From assembly GCF_021735925.1 (NCBI RefSeq), contig NZ_WMEA01000001.1, positions 471,501 through 535,500 on the forward strand: a stretch of DNA of 64,000 nt, in the 5' to 3' direction. Made by a program: the position numbers and the translations under genes. Positions within the stretch are counted from its first letter, which is position 1. Each line of letters starts with the position of its first letter. A model generated the notes under the pieces. The model was not told the origin of the DNA. It saw only the letters and a list, made by a program, of their open reading frames with translations, and searched no databases. This stretch comes from Loktanella sp. M215. GTDB lineage: Bacteria > Pseudomonadota > Alphaproteobacteria > Rhodobacterales > Rhodobacteraceae. Below, piece by piece: positions 56,012 through 64,000 of this stretch.

Positions 56012-56458
56012 ATGTTCAAATCCATCCCCCGCGCGCCATTGCTTCTGGGTCTTGCAGGCCTGCTGCCATTTCTCTGGGGACTGGCGACCCTGATGATCCC
56101 GTCTCTGGGCAATTGGGCCCTGCTGACGCTGGGAGGTCGGTTCACCGCGCCCTTCGTGCAACTGTCCTACGGCACGGTGATCCTGTCGTTCATGGCCGGC
56201 GTCCTTTGGGGGTTTGCCACCCGCGACGACGGGTGGAGCGGCTATGCCCTCTCGGTGATCCCGGCCCTCTGGGCTTTCTTCATGGTCGGCGGCGGCCCGA
56301 CGTCGGCCGCCATGAACCTTGTCATCGGTTACCTGGGATTGCTGCTGCTGGACCTGCATTTCTGGCAGCGCGGCGTGACACCCGCCTGGTGGATGTCGCT
56401 CCGCCTGCTGTTGAGTGCCATCGTCGTGGCGTCGCTCCTCCCGCTGGCCTTTTCGTGA
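56012..56458 (+). CDS. DUF3429 family membrane protein
   Basis: A 148-residue protein with four or five membrane spans (about 8-27, 46-68, 78-97, 107-123, 127-146). The N-terminal RAPLLLGLAGLLPFLWG and FVQLSYGTVILSFMAGVLWGFA match the DUF3429 family. Function unknown. The gene ends in GTGA overlap with the methyltransferase start, so the two are translationally coupled. A membrane-lipid or quinone link is possible but not shown. Confidence 0.85.
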   Translation: MFKSIPRAPLLLGLAGLLPFLWGLATLMIPSLGNWALLTLGGRFTAPFVQLSYGTVILSFMAGVLWGFATRDDGWSGYALSVIPALWAFFMVGGGPTSAAMNLVIGYLGLLLLDLHFWQRGVTPAWWMSLRLLLSAIVVASLLPLAFS

Positions 56459-57051
56459 CAGATCCCCGGACGATCGCCGTCTACGACGCGCGTGCAAACG
56501 CCTATGCCGCGCTGGAGACTGACACACCGCGCCCGTCGCTTCTGGCCTTCATCGCCGCCCTGCCGCCGGGTGGCGCGGTGTTGGATCTAGGATGCGGTCC
56601 CGGCAGCGCTGCAGCCCATATGATGACTGCGGGCCTGCATGTCGACGCGATCGACGCCTCACAGGCGATGGTCGCGCTGGCCCGGGCGCGCGGTGTCCCG
56701 GCCCGCGTCGCGGGTTTCGATGACGTCGCGGGCACTGCCATCTACGATGGCGTCTGGGCCAGCTTCAGTCTGCTGCACGCCCCGCGCACCGATCTGCCGC
56801 GCCACATCGGCGCAATCGCCGACGCCCTGCGTCCCGGGGGCCTGTTTCATATCGCCATGAAAACCGGCACCGGCACGCGGCGCGACCCGATCGACAGGCT
56901 CTATACCTACGTCACCGAGGCAGAGCTGCGCGGCCTGCTCTGCGATGGCGGCCTGACCCCGGTTGACGTGCGAACGGGGGTGGACAAGGGCCTTGCCGGC
57001 ACCGATGACCCCTTCATCGTGATCCAAGCCCGGAAAGACCCCCATGCCTGA
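56455..57051 (+). CDS. Class I SAM-dependent methyltransferase
   Basis: A 198-residue methyltransferase. The SAM-binding motif I reads [10 protein letters not shown] (about residues 42-51), motif II with [16 protein letters not shown] follows and [12 protein letters not shown] is motif III-like. The start is GTG at 56455, overlapping the DUF3429 stop as GTGA; the longer ORF above it runs in the DUF3429 gene and is not real. Substrate is unknown. It overlaps rnhA by 8 bp, so the three genes are one operon. Confidence 0.85.
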   Translation: MTDPRTIAVYDARANAYAALETDTPRPSLLAFIAALPPGGAVLDLGCGPGSAAAHMMTAGLHVDAIDASQAMVALARARGVPARVAGFDDVAGTAIYDGVWASFSLLHAPRTDLPRHIGAIADALRPGGLFHIAMKTGTGTRRDPIDRLYTYVTEAELRGLLCDGGLTPVDVRTGVDKGLAGTDDPFIVIQARKDPHA

Positions 57052-57496
57052 CCTTTTCGCCTATACCGATGGTGCCTGTTCGGGAAATCCCGGCCCCGGC
57101 GGCTGGGGCTGCGTGATGATCGCCCGCGAGGGTGATGCCATCGTCCGGCAGCGGGACCTGAACGGCGGGGCCAAGCTGACCACGAACAACCAGATGGAAC
57201 TTCTCGCCGCGATCTCGGCGCTCGAAAGTCTGACGAAACCCAGCCGGATCACCATCGTGACGGACAGCGTCTACGTGAAGGACGGGATCACCAGCTGGAT
57301 CCACGGCTGGAAAAAGCGCGGCTGGAAGACCGCTGCCAACAAGCCCGTCAAGAACGAGGATCTGTGGAAGCGCCTTGACGCCGCGACGCAATCCCATGAC
57401 GTGACCTGGAAATGGGTCAAGGGACATGCTGGCCACGCGGAAAACGAGCGGGCCGACGAGCTTGCCCGCGCCGGAATGGCCCCGTTCAAGCCGTAA
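57044..57496 (+). CDS. rnhA: Ribonuclease HI
   Basis: A 150-residue RNase H1 that cuts the RNA strand of RNA-DNA hybrids, acting in replication primer and R-loop removal. The catalytic residues are D9 ([14 protein letters not shown]), E52 ([10 protein letters not shown]), D74 ([10 protein letters not shown]) and D138 (NERADELA), all intact, and the GWKKRGWKT basic handle is present. Length is standard. The ATG at 57044 overlaps the methyltransferase end by 8 bp. Downstream is the TRIC channel gene after a 37-nt gap. Confidence 0.96.
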   Translation: MPDLFAYTDGACSGNPGPGGWGCVMIAREGDAIVRQRDLNGGAKLTTNNQMELLAAISALESLTKPSRITIVTDSVYVKDGITSWIHGWKKRGWKTAANKPVKNEDLWKRLDAATQSHDVTWKWVKGHAGHAENERADELARAGMAPFKP

Positions 57497-57533
57497 CCCT
57501 GCGTTCCACGTCGCCAGCCGGAGGCTTTTGCCA

Positions 57534-58157
57534 ATGCCCCTCCTCACCGCCCTCGATTACGCCAGTGTCTTCGTCTTCGCCCTGACCGGCGCGTTGGTGG
57601 CAAGCCGCGCCCAACTGGATTTGATCGGCTTTATCTTCATCGCGTCCATCACGGCCGTCGGCGGCGGCACCCTGCGCGACGTGATCCTGAACCGGGACAC
57701 GGTCTTCTGGGTCGCCAACCCGGTCTATATCGGCGTGGCGGCGACCGCCGCCGTCATCGTCTTCTTCACAGCACACCTGCTGGAAAGCCGGTATCGCGGC
57801 ATCGTCTGGCTCGACGCGCTGGCACTCAGCGTCGCCGTCCCCTCCGGCGTCGGTGCCGCCGTCGCGATGGACATGTCCTCCTCCATCGTCGTGATCATGG
57901 GCATCACGACCGGATGCTTCGGTGGCCTGATGCGGGATGTGGTCTGTAACGAAGTCCCCCTCGTTCTCAAACAGGGAGAGCTCTACGTCACCTGCGCCCT
58001 TTGCGGCAGCACGGTGGCGGTAGTCCTTCTGGCTGTCACGGGTGCTCTACCCCTGGCGCTTCTGGGCTGTGCCGCGGCGACATGTGCCCTGCGGGCCGGC
58101 AGCATCCTCTGGCACTGGCGCCTGCCGGTCTACAAGAGCTTCCCGCCCCGACAGTGA
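57534..58157 (+). CDS. Trimeric intracellular cation channel (TRIC/UPF0126) family protein
   Basis: A 207-residue seven-span membrane protein made of two three-helix repeats plus one. Each repeat carries the glycine-rich element, seen as TAVGGGTLRDVILNRD and TGCFGGLMRDVVCNEVP, which is typical of bacterial TRIC channels for potassium. The start ATG at 57534 has CCGGAGG upstream. It is convergent with the quinone oxidoreductase gene. Confidence 0.88.
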   Translation: MPLLTALDYASVFVFALTGALVASRAQLDLIGFIFIASITAVGGGTLRDVILNRDTVFWVANPVYIGVAATAAVIVFFTAHLLESRYRGIVWLDALALSVAVPSGVGAAVAMDMSSSIVVIMGITTGCFGGLMRDVVCNEVPLVLKQGELYVTCALCGSTVAVVLLAVTGALPLALLGCAAATCALRAGSILWHWRLPVYKSFPPRQ

Positions 58158-58164
58158 TCATCGC

Positions 58165-58229
58165 CGGGGACGGTGGGCGGGGCGTCGTGGGCGGCGCAGC
58201 CGCGTCACGCGCGCCGTCCGCCGTCCCCG
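58165..58229. repeat. Inverted repeat in the TRIC-quinone oxidoreductase convergent gap
   Basis: CGGGGACGG (58165-58173) and CCGTCCCCG (58221-58229) are perfect complements enclosing a GC-rich region with further partial pairing. It lies between convergent stops and could terminate both transcripts, though it lacks T-runs. Confidence 0.4.
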
Positions 58230-58236
58230 CGCCCCG

Positions 58237-59205
58237 TCAGACCTTCAGGACAATCTTGCCGATATGATTCCCCGCTTCCATCCGGGCGTGGGCACCACTG
58301 GCATCGGCAAGCGCGAATTCCTGATCCATCACCGGCCCGACCCGCCCCGCCGCCAGCAGCGGCCAGACGTGGTCGCGCAGCTGGTCCGCGATCCGCGCCT
58401 TCGCCAGATCGCTCTGCGGCCGCAGGGTGCTGCCGGTCAGCGTCAGACGTCGGGTCATCATCTGGACCATGTTCAGCTCGGCCTTCATGCCCTGCAGGAA
58501 CGCGATCTGCACAAGGCGGCCGTCGTCGGCCAGGGCGTTGATGTTGCGCTGGATATAGCTGCCACCCACCATGTCGAGGATCAGGTCCGCGCCACCCTCG
58601 GCCTTCACCACCGCAACGAAGTCATCGTCCTTGTAGTTGATGGCGATCTCCGCCCCCAGGTCACGGCACGCTGCCAGCTTGTCGGCGGAACTCGCCGTGG
58701 TGAACACGCGCGCACCCAGCACATGCGCCAGCTGAATCGCCGTCGTGCCGATCCCGCTCGATCCGCCGTGGACCAGAAAACGCTCTCCGGCCTGCAGACC
58801 GCCGCGCATGAACACGTTGGACCAGACCGTGAAATAGGTTTCCGGCAGGCAGGCGGCATGCTTCATGTCCATGCCCTCCGGCACCGGCAGACAATGCGCC
58901 GCGGGGGTCGCGACGTATTCCGCGTAACCGCCGCCGGGCAAAAGCGCGCAGACGGCATCACCCACCTTCAGCGACGCGACATTGGCGCCCACCGCATGCA
59001 CGGTCCCGGCACATTCCAGCCCCGGGAGGTCGGATGCAGACTTCGGCGGCGCATAATTCCCCGCCCGCTGCAGCGCGTCGGGTCGGTTCACCCCGGCGTA
59101 AGCGACCTTGATGACGACCTGGTCCGGCCCCGCCTCGGGCATGGGGCGTTCGCACAGCTTGAGGACGTCCGGGCCACCCGGCGTCGTGATCTCGACAGCC
59201 TTCAT
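58237..59205 (-). CDS. NAD(P)H-quinone oxidoreductase (zinc-independent MDR family)
   Basis: A 322-residue medium-chain reductase of the QOR/PIG3 type. The opening MKAVEITTPGGPDVLKL, the N-terminal GroES-like half and the cofactor strand VHGGSSGIGTTAIQLA (about residues 143-158) are typical. No zinc ligands are present. It reduces quinones or enones with NADPH; the natural substrate is unknown. ATG at 59205 overlaps the COQ9 gene stop, so the two are coupled. Confidence 0.88.
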   Translation of the reverse strand: MKAVEITTPGGPDVLKLCERPMPEAGPDQVVIKVAYAGVNRPDALQRAGNYAPPKSASDLPGLECAGTVHAVGANVASLKVGDAVCALLPGGGYAEYVATPAAHCLPVPEGMDMKHAACLPETYFTVWSNVFMRGGLQAGERFLVHGGSSGIGTTAIQLAHVLGARVFTTASSADKLAACRDLGAEIAINYKDDDFVAVVKAEGGADLILDMVGGSYIQRNINALADDGRLVQIAFLQGMKAELNMVQMMTRRLTLTGSTLRPQSDLAKARIADQLRDHVWPLLAAGRVGPVMDQEFALADASGAHARMEAGNHIGKIVLKV

Positions 59206-59906
59206 CGGTCACCTCCCATGCGCCACATGCCGGGCACACGCGGGTCACCGCCGGCCCGCGGCGCCTTGACCATCCCCATCAACCGCCCGAGTGGCGCCGT
59301 CAGCGGTTTCAGCAACCGGCTCTCGTTGACCTGTGCCTTCAGCTTTTCGATCTGCATCACCTCTGCAATCCGCCGGTCGATGAAGGCGTCGGTCTCGGCA
59401 TGTCCCTCGGACTGGTCGCCCAGCCAGAACAGCACGACCGAGGCCCAGACACCCGACAGCGTCGCGCGTTTCGTATACCAGTTCACATCGTCAGAGGTGT
59501 CGCCCAGCGCCGTCCAGATCGCATCCGCCGTCCCCCAGATCAGCTTTGCACCGTCGGCAGCCAGATGTGGCAGGGCAAACAGGGCCGTGCCACGCCGCAC
59601 CGCTTCCTTGTCCTCGATCACGTCAAGACGGACGCGCAACGCATGGGCCACCCATTCGCTGTAGCGCCTGTTGCCACGCGATTCCCGTTTCATGGCGTCA
59701 ACCATGGCGCGGTCACCTTCGGTGTGAAACAGGGCGGCCAGATCGACGGCACCGCGCGGGCACAGCGCGCGCGCCTGTGCGGGGTCCATCTGGGTCGCAT
59801 CGATGGCCGCCTTGAAGGTGGCGGGCGACCAGCCGTCGAATGCGACGTTCGGCAGGGCGGCCTCCAGCAGTTGCAGCTTGGCAGGATCGGGGGCTGTCAT
59901 CGGCAT
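59202..59906 (-). CDS. COQ9 family ubiquinone biosynthesis protein
   Basis: About 234 residues. The COQ9 domain shows FDGWSPATFKAAI near residue 30 and a WASVVLFWLGDQSEG segment in the C-terminal half, which in eukaryotes binds lipids and supports COQ7 hydroxylase. The start at 59906 is chosen; ATG at 59900 is an alternative. It stands divergent from rpsU, a common pairing in Rhodobacterales. Biochemical role in bacteria is less well defined. Confidence 0.88.
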   Translation of the reverse strand: MPMTAPDPAKLQLLEAALPNVAFDGWSPATFKAAIDATQMDPAQARALCPRGAVDLAALFHTEGDRAMVDAMKRESRGNRRYSEWVAHALRVRLDVIEDKEAVRRGTALFALPHLAADGAKLIWGTADAIWTALGDTSDDVNWYTKRATLSGVWASVVLFWLGDQSEGHAETDAFIDRRIAEVMQIEKLKAQVNESRLLKPLTAPLGRLMGMVKAPRAGGDPRVPGMWRMGGDR

Positions 59907-59929
59907 GATAGGTCCTTCGTTCAGGTCAC

Positions 59930-59958
59930 TGGACAAACTAGTGCGGCGCTGCTATGTG
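59930..59958 (+). promoter_or_regulatory. Candidate promoter of rpsU
   Basis: TGGACA, 17 nt, TATGTG. The -35 matches TTGACA in five of six; the TATG-type -10 is common in Rhodobacterales. It would start transcription about 45 nt before the rpsU ATG. Confidence 0.45.
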
Positions 59959-60011
59959 CCCACTTCCTGCGAATTATTGCAAATCCAACTTAGAGAGGTG
60001 GTGAAAACCAC

Positions 60012-60218
60012 ATGCAGGTTAGTGTTCGTGATAACAACGTCGATCAGGCGTTGCGTGCTCTGAAGAAGAAACTTCAGCGTGAAGGCGTGTTCCGCGAAAT
60101 GAAGCTCAAGCAGCATTTCGAGAAGCCCTCCGTCCGCAAGGCGCGCGAGAAAGCCGAAGCCATCCGCCGTCAGCGCAAGCTGGCGCGCAAGAAGGCCCAG
60201 CGCGAAGGTCTGTTGTAA
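60012..60218 (+). CDS. rpsU: 30S ribosomal protein S21
   Basis: A 68-residue basic ribosomal protein. The opening [20 protein letters not shown] and the basic helix ending [15 protein letters not shown] are standard for alphaproteobacterial S21. It binds the 30S platform and helps initiation on some mRNAs. GAGAGGTGG lies upstream of the ATG. A terminator follows, so the gene is transcribed alone. Confidence 0.97.
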   Translation: MQVSVRDNNVDQALRALKKKLQREGVFREMKLKQHFEKPSVRKAREKAEAIRRQRKLARKKAQREGLL

Positions 60219-60246
60219 GACAGATCAACGTCGATTGACACGGTTG

Positions 60247-60280
60247 AACCCCCGGCTGGCAACAGACGGGGGTTTTTTTT
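60247..60280 (+). terminator. Terminator of rpsU
   Basis: AACCCCCG (60247-60254) pairs with CGGGGGTT (60267-60274) and is followed by a T-run to 60280. Confidence 0.9.
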
Positions 60281-60359
60281 ATCTCAAATTGGTGGCGTGT
60301 TTTACCGATCGGAAAGTTTTGTCGGCGAGTATCTGAGTGTTGGCTCGAAAGGAAGCGTC

Positions 60360-61136
60360 ATGACTTACCCTCCTCGGATCGTACCTGACAGCGGCTGCAG
60401 TTTTGCGCCCCGGCAAGCCTACGACGGCGGCTTTACCATGGCGTTTCAGCCGATCTTCGACACGGCAAGCGGTAAGATCTTCGCCCATGAGGCGCTGGTC
60501 CGCAGTGCAGCTGGTGGCCCTGCTGCCGACGTCATGCGCCACGTTAACTGCAAGACACGCTACAGCTTTGACCGCAGATGTCGCGTCAAGGCCATTGCGA
60601 TGGCGTCCGCCCTTGGCCTGACCTCGCGGCTAAGCGTGAATTGCATGCCCGACGTCGTCATGGATCCGGACACCTGCATTCGCGCGACCCTGATGGCCGC
60701 GGACCACTACAAATTCGATCCCGCAAAACTGATTTTCGAATTCAACGAAAAGCATTATCTGCGCGATCCGCAGCACTTGCGGGCCGTCATGGCCGGTTAC
60801 CGCAGACACGGCTTTCTGACCGCAATCGACAATTTCGGGACCGGGTTTTCGGGTCTGGGGGCCTTGTGTGACGTACAGACGGACATGATCAAGCTGGACA
60901 AGACCTTGATCCGAACGATCGACGGCCATGAGGAACAGCAAAGAATGGTCCGCTCCATCATCGGCCTGTGTGATGACCTTGGCGTCAAGATCATCGCGGA
61001 GGGGGTCGAGACGCAGCGCGAATTCGACACGCTCCGCGGCCTCGGGGTCACGCACGTACAGGGCTTCTATCTGCGCGAACCGTTGATCGAACGTCTATGC
61101 GAAACCGCCCTCGTACCACTGCCCGTCGCGGCCTGA
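60360..61136 (+). CDS. EAL-domain protein (cyclic-di-GMP phosphodiesterase-like)
   Basis: A 258-residue single-domain EAL protein without signal peptide. The motif E44-A45-L46 in FAHEALVR, N94, E127, K178, E214 (AEGVE) and Q234 match catalytic positions. The second aspartate of the DDFG loop is asparagine: the loop reads IDNFGTG, D157-N158. Family members degrade cyclic-di-GMP; the change at a metal-linked residue may lower or remove activity and favour a binding role. ATG at 60360 is preceded by AAAGGAAG. Confidence 0.85.
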   Translation: MTYPPRIVPDSGCSFAPRQAYDGGFTMAFQPIFDTASGKIFAHEALVRSAAGGPAADVMRHVNCKTRYSFDRRCRVKAIAMASALGLTSRLSVNCMPDVVMDPDTCIRATLMAADHYKFDPAKLIFEFNEKHYLRDPQHLRAVMAGYRRHGFLTAIDNFGTGFSGLGALCDVQTDMIKLDKTLIRTIDGHEEQQRMVRSIIGLCDDLGVKIIAEGVETQREFDTLRGLGVTHVQGFYLREPLIERLCETALVPLPVAA

Positions 61137-61242
61137 GGGACGGCCATTCCTGGATAGTCACCTAACATGAACGGCTCCACTCCGCCAAACATCAGGCTGT
61201 GATCCACTCGCGCAAGTCAAAGACAATCGGCCCGGGAGAGGA

Positions 61243-62478
61243 TTACAGAGCACGCTCCGGGCTTGTTGCGGACAGCGTCGGCAGCAGGTCGGCAATTGCG
61301 TCGCGCCGCGCGCCGGTTGCGCGGTCAAGAAGGTCCTTGGTCAGGGCCAGATGGCGTTCACGACACATCTTGTCGGTCACCGTATAGGGTGCAGCGGCAA
61401 CGAAACTGGACTGAAACAGCCCCGCGAAATCCAGATGCTGAAAGCGGACGCGCTGCGTTTCGTGTGGTGACAGGCCACCGTCGTACAAGAGCGCCTCCAA
61501 CAGTCCCGCATGCAGCCAGTTCAGACAGTTCATTGCGGTGAACGGGTCGTTGAATCCCGGCGACAGGGCGCGGGCGATCATTTCGACCAATTCATCGGCG
61601 ATGAACGTCGTCGATTGGGCCTCTGTCCGCGCGTTTCCGGTCGCAAAGGCATCTTGCAGGGTCTTGATCTGCTTGTCGGTCAACGCATCCCGCGCCGTCA
61701 CCACCATGACGGTCTGATGCGGTGTCACGAAGTCGCCGGGACCCGCGCGAACGGCAATCACCCAGTCATTGTCGCGCGCGCAGTCGACAAGCGTCTTCTT
61801 GTCCAGTTGCTGGATATACCCGGTCGTCGTCAGCGCGATGTCATGGCTCTCTGCCTCCTCGGCGACATTTACGGTTTCACTCTCGTGGCCGGACCGGTCG
61901 TCGATCAGGCCACGGATACTGGCGCTGAACGTGTGGCCAAGGTTGGACGCGATGTTGGACACGTTGATCGTCTCGGGGACGTGGTGGATGTAATAGATGA
62001 TCGTAAAGACCGACATCAGCGTCAGTCCCATCGCCGTGGCAAGCCCCACGTAAGGCACGAACGGCGCATCACCGTCCTGCACCGCGCGCAGGACGATGAC
62101 ATTGAAGACAAACGTGCCAAGCAGCAGACCGAAACTGATCTGGGTGCCACGGTCGCGCATGAAATTGCCGATCAGGCGCGGGCCAAAGGTGTCGGCGGCA
62201 AATGACACCGCAACGAGCGTCATCGAGAACATGACCCCCGCGACGCCAATCACGGCAGTGGCCAGCGTCGAAAGGGTATTGCTAGCACTGCTGGGATCAA
62301 TCGCCGTCAACCGGTCCGGCAGATCGAAGGGCAGGACATCCGGATGCAGATCAATCGCGATGGCCCCGCGCCCCAGCAGCAGGCCGCCGATGACAAGCGT
62401 CGACGGCCAGAACCAATAGCTGGACCGCGTTTCCTCGATGAGCTTGCGCAGCAGGGCGCGTGACCCGAAAAGCGCCAT
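61243..62478 (-). CDS. DUF2254 membrane protein
   Basis: A 411-residue protein with four predicted membrane spans in the first 180 residues (about 20-40, 60-85, 105-130, 140-165) and a soluble C-terminal domain containing FVTPHQTVMVVTARDAL. The segment SMTLVAVSFAADTFGPRLI is a hallmark of DUF2254 proteins. Function unknown; a transport or mechanosensing role has been guessed for relatives. ATG at 62478 gives a cytoplasmic N-terminus. It stands after the EAL gene, convergent. Confidence 0.85.
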   Translation of the reverse strand: MALFGSRALLRKLIEETRSSYWFWPSTLVIGGLLLGRGAIAIDLHPDVLPFDLPDRLTAIDPSSASNTLSTLATAVIGVAGVMFSMTLVAVSFAADTFGPRLIGNFMRDRGTQISFGLLLGTFVFNVIVLRAVQDGDAPFVPYVGLATAMGLTLMSVFTIIYYIHHVPETINVSNIASNLGHTFSASIRGLIDDRSGHESETVNVAEEAESHDIALTTTGYIQQLDKKTLVDCARDNDWVIAVRAGPGDFVTPHQTVMVVTARDALTDKQIKTLQDAFATGNARTEAQSTTFIADELVEMIARALSPGFNDPFTAMNCLNWLHAGLLEALLYDGGLSPHETQRVRFQHLDFAGLFQSSFVAAAPYTVTDKMCRERHLALTKDLLDRATGARRDAIADLLPTLSATSPERAL

Positions 62479-63007
62479 CTCAGTCACACCCTCTGAACAG
62501 TGGAAGGGCATGCTGGCAGACCGGATCGGCCCCGCAGGTGGTGATCACATCAAGCCTGTGGTGCAGGCCAGAGCCCGTCCGTCTGGCGCCTACGAAAGCA
62601 ATGAGCCGCAGCACAGTCCGATCCCCACAGCTATCCGTAACATACTGCCTCGTGGTTTGTGTCCGGTGCCGCGATGTCCGGCGCCGGTCGCAATCCTGCA
62701 CCACATTCGGCCGATCCGTGTTCCATTGTCCACCTGCGAAAGCGTGATGGCACGACCATTCCGACCTCAGGCGCATTCTTTTCACGGTGCCGCATGGGAA
62801 CCGATCCGCGACATGCGGGTTGGTAGGACAGAAAGACACATGTCCCCGTGTCTTGTGTGACTGGCTGATCGGTGTTGTTCCCTCGGCACTTGGATCGGCC
62901 AGTCGCCCCCCTCCCACCCTACCAAATGTTGAACGGTCGTAGGCGGCATCGCTGGAACCGGTCGTCGTCAGGACAGTTATGGTCCAACACGATTTGGGGA
63001 AACAGCG
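62479..63007. other. Intergenic region without a convincing gene
   Basis: This 529-nt gap has short open frames on both strands without ribosome-binding sites or family resemblance. It contains the GGAAC-type box at 62954 and a weaker one at 62797-62821 (GGAAC-N16-GGTT). No repeat or RNA gene is seen. Confidence 0.6.
62954..62978 (+). promoter_or_regulatory. One-mismatch EcfG-type box upstream of DUF2945
   Basis: GGAAC (62954-62958), 16 nt, AGTT (62975-62978) differs from the EcfG consensus at one base. It ends 30 nt before the DUF2945 start. The genes that follow are of the kind often under general stress control. Confidence 0.35.
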
Positions 63008-63223
63008 ATGAGCAATTTCAACGAAGGCGACAGCGTGAAGTGGAGCTGGGGCAGCGGGTCCGCGAAAGGCGAAATAGTCAAGCGCTACACGCGCAAGACA
63101 ACCCTGACCATCAAGGGGACAGAGGTCACGCGTGACGCCAGCGAGGACGCGCCAGCATTCCGCATTCGCCAGGACGACGGCGACGAGGTGCTGAAATCCG
63201 TGACCGAGATCGAGGCCGCCTGA
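63008..63223 (+). CDS. DUF2945 (HVA1-type) small protein
   Basis: A 71-residue protein whose KWSWGSGSAKGEIVKRYTRK and the C-terminal FRIRQDDGDEVLKS fit the DUF2945 family (hypervirulence-associated Tudor-like domain). It is soluble and acidic/basic mixed. Function unknown. GGGGA precedes the ATG and its stop touches the start of the topoisomerase gene, so they form one operon. Confidence 0.82.
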   Translation: MSNFNEGDSVKWSWGSGSAKGEIVKRYTRKTTLTIKGTEVTRDASEDAPAFRIRQDDGDEVLKSVTEIEAA

Positions 63224-64000
63224 ATGGCATGCTCTGACATCGCCAAGGCTGCGGACCTTGTTTACTATCCTGACAGCGAGCCGGGGATCAGACGGCGCAG
63301 GGCAGGCCGTGGCTTCAGCTATACGGCAGCCGACGGCACCCGGATCGACGACACCGCAGAGCGTGACCGGATCGCCGCCATCGCCGTCCCACCGGCCTTC
63401 GAGGATGTCTGGATCTCGCCCTTGTTGCGCGGCCACCTGCAGGCGACGGGCCTCGATGATCGAGAGCGCAAGCAGTATCGCTATCACGCAGACTGGACCG
63501 AGCATCACGCACAGCTGAAATTCGAGAAACTGGCGGCCTTTGCCGAGAGTCTGCCGCAGCTTCGCCGGTGGATCGGCAGTCGGCTGCGCGGCCCCATCGG
63601 CGACCGGGATACGGCCGTCGCGGCGACGCTTGCCTTGATCGACCGCGCGTCGTTACGGGTCGGTCACAGTGTCTATACCGAGGAAAACGGCAGTTACGGC
63701 GCCACGACGATGCTGAATGCGCACGGTGATTTCACCGACGGCCGCGTGCGGTTGGCCTATATCGGCAAGGGAGGTGCCGAGATCGAGAAGGATTTCTACG
63801 CCCCGCGCCTCGCGGCCGTGCTGGAAGCCTGTCAGGACCTGCCAGGGGCAGAGATCATCACCTGGATGGATGACGCTGGACAGGCCCATGCCGTCCGGTC
63901 AGAGCAGATAAACGAGACGCTTCACACCCTGTGCGGGCCGGACATCACCGCCAAGACGATCCGGACTTGGAATGGGACGCTTGCCGCTTTTGGTGTGGCG
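63224..64000 (+). CDS. DNA topoisomerase IB (partial, cut by the window end)
   Basis: The first 259 codons of a poxvirus-type topoisomerase IB, a type that relaxes supercoils through a 3'-phosphotyrosine. Landmarks are RKQYRYHADWTEHHAQLKF (basic loop and first catalytic arginine region), RVGHSVYTEENGSYGATTM and a final segment AKTIRTWNGTLAAF. The catalytic tyrosine lies beyond the window. The gene has no own gap from DUF2945. In alphaproteobacteria this enzyme often sits in the general stress set. Confidence 0.88.
   Translation, partial: MACSDIAKAADLVYYPDSEPGIRRRRAGRGFSYTAADGTRIDDTAERDRIAAIAVPPAFEDVWISPLLRGHLQATGLDDRERKQYRYHADWTEHHAQLKFEKLAAFAESLPQLRRWIGSRLRGPIGDRDTAVAATLALIDRASLRVGHSVYTEENGSYGATTMLNAHGDFTDGRVRLAYIGKGGAEIEKDFYAPRLAAVLEACQDLPGAEIITWMDDAGQAHAVRSEQINETLHTLCGPDITAKTIRTWNGTLAAFGVA

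Noticed and set aside
62797..62821. GGAAC-N16-GGTT as another EcfG promoter
   Set aside because: The mismatch falls in the -10 box and the site is nearly 190 nt from the next start; the closer box at 62954 fits better.
62480..63508. A 342-codon minus-strand frame opposite DUF2945 and topoisomerase IB
   Set aside because: It crosses the clear plus-strand pair and shows no motif.

Overview
The window reads as a chromosomal segment of a GC-rich marine alphaproteobacterium of the order Rhodobacterales (Roseobacter group). Evidence: tuf, tRNA-Trp and secE lie close together; an adenosyltransferase, etfBA and 3-hydroxybutyryl-CoA dehydrogenase form one block; HPr, EIIA-Man, rapZ, a short hprK and chvG/chvI stand opposite pckA; a methylsuccinyl-CoA dehydrogenase of the ethylmalonyl-CoA pathway is present; and folK-rpoZ-rsh-pdxJ-acpS-lepB-rnc-era-recO is collinear. 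I saw no insertion sequence, prophage, CRISPR array or rRNA. One tRNA is present. Genus cannot be fixed from this sequence alone.

Layout. 1-7 kb: secE, a sulfotransferase-like gene, tRNA-Trp, a glycosyltransferase-like gene, a DUF892 stress protein, tuf and parC. 7-14 kb: SH3 and SDR proteins, cobalamin adenosyltransferase, etfB-etfA, a DUF6473 protein, hbd and an acyltransferase. 14-21 kb: the nitrogen/carbon PTS control cluster and ChvG/ChvI, divergent from pckA. 21-37 kb: the most distinctive part, with a response regulator and histidine kinase, a 2526-residue RTX haem peroxidase, a type I secretion ABC transporter, a second RTX protein with an N-terminal hydrophobic segment, and a HlyD-type fusion protein. 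37-44 kb: a phospholipase D family protein, TauE, mcd, an MFS transporter, DUF421 and an epimerase. 44-54 kb: the minus-strand housekeeping cluster from folK to recO. 54-64 kb: NYN protein, ispH, rnhA, a TRIC channel, quinone oxidoreductase, COQ9, rpsU, an EAL protein, DUF2254, DUF2945 and a topoisomerase IB cut by the window end.

How the parts fit. The 21-37 kb locus looks like a self-contained system for making and exporting a calcium-dependent extracellular haem peroxidase, related by domain layout to the RTX animal-type haem peroxidases linked to Mn(II) oxidation and superoxide production in marine alphaproteobacteria. The adjacent two-component pair may control it; no outer-membrane TolC partner is in view. 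Separately, GGAAC-N16/17-CGTT boxes typical of sigma-EcfG promoters precede the DUF892, phospholipase D and epimerase genes, and a one-mismatch version precedes DUF2945/topoisomerase IB, suggesting a dispersed general-stress regulon. Finer anomalies include an apparent ~20-residue in-frame gap in the HlyD protein, a near-identical duplication (381-bp period) in the second RTX gene, and a pckA terminator that contains the start codon of the next gene.
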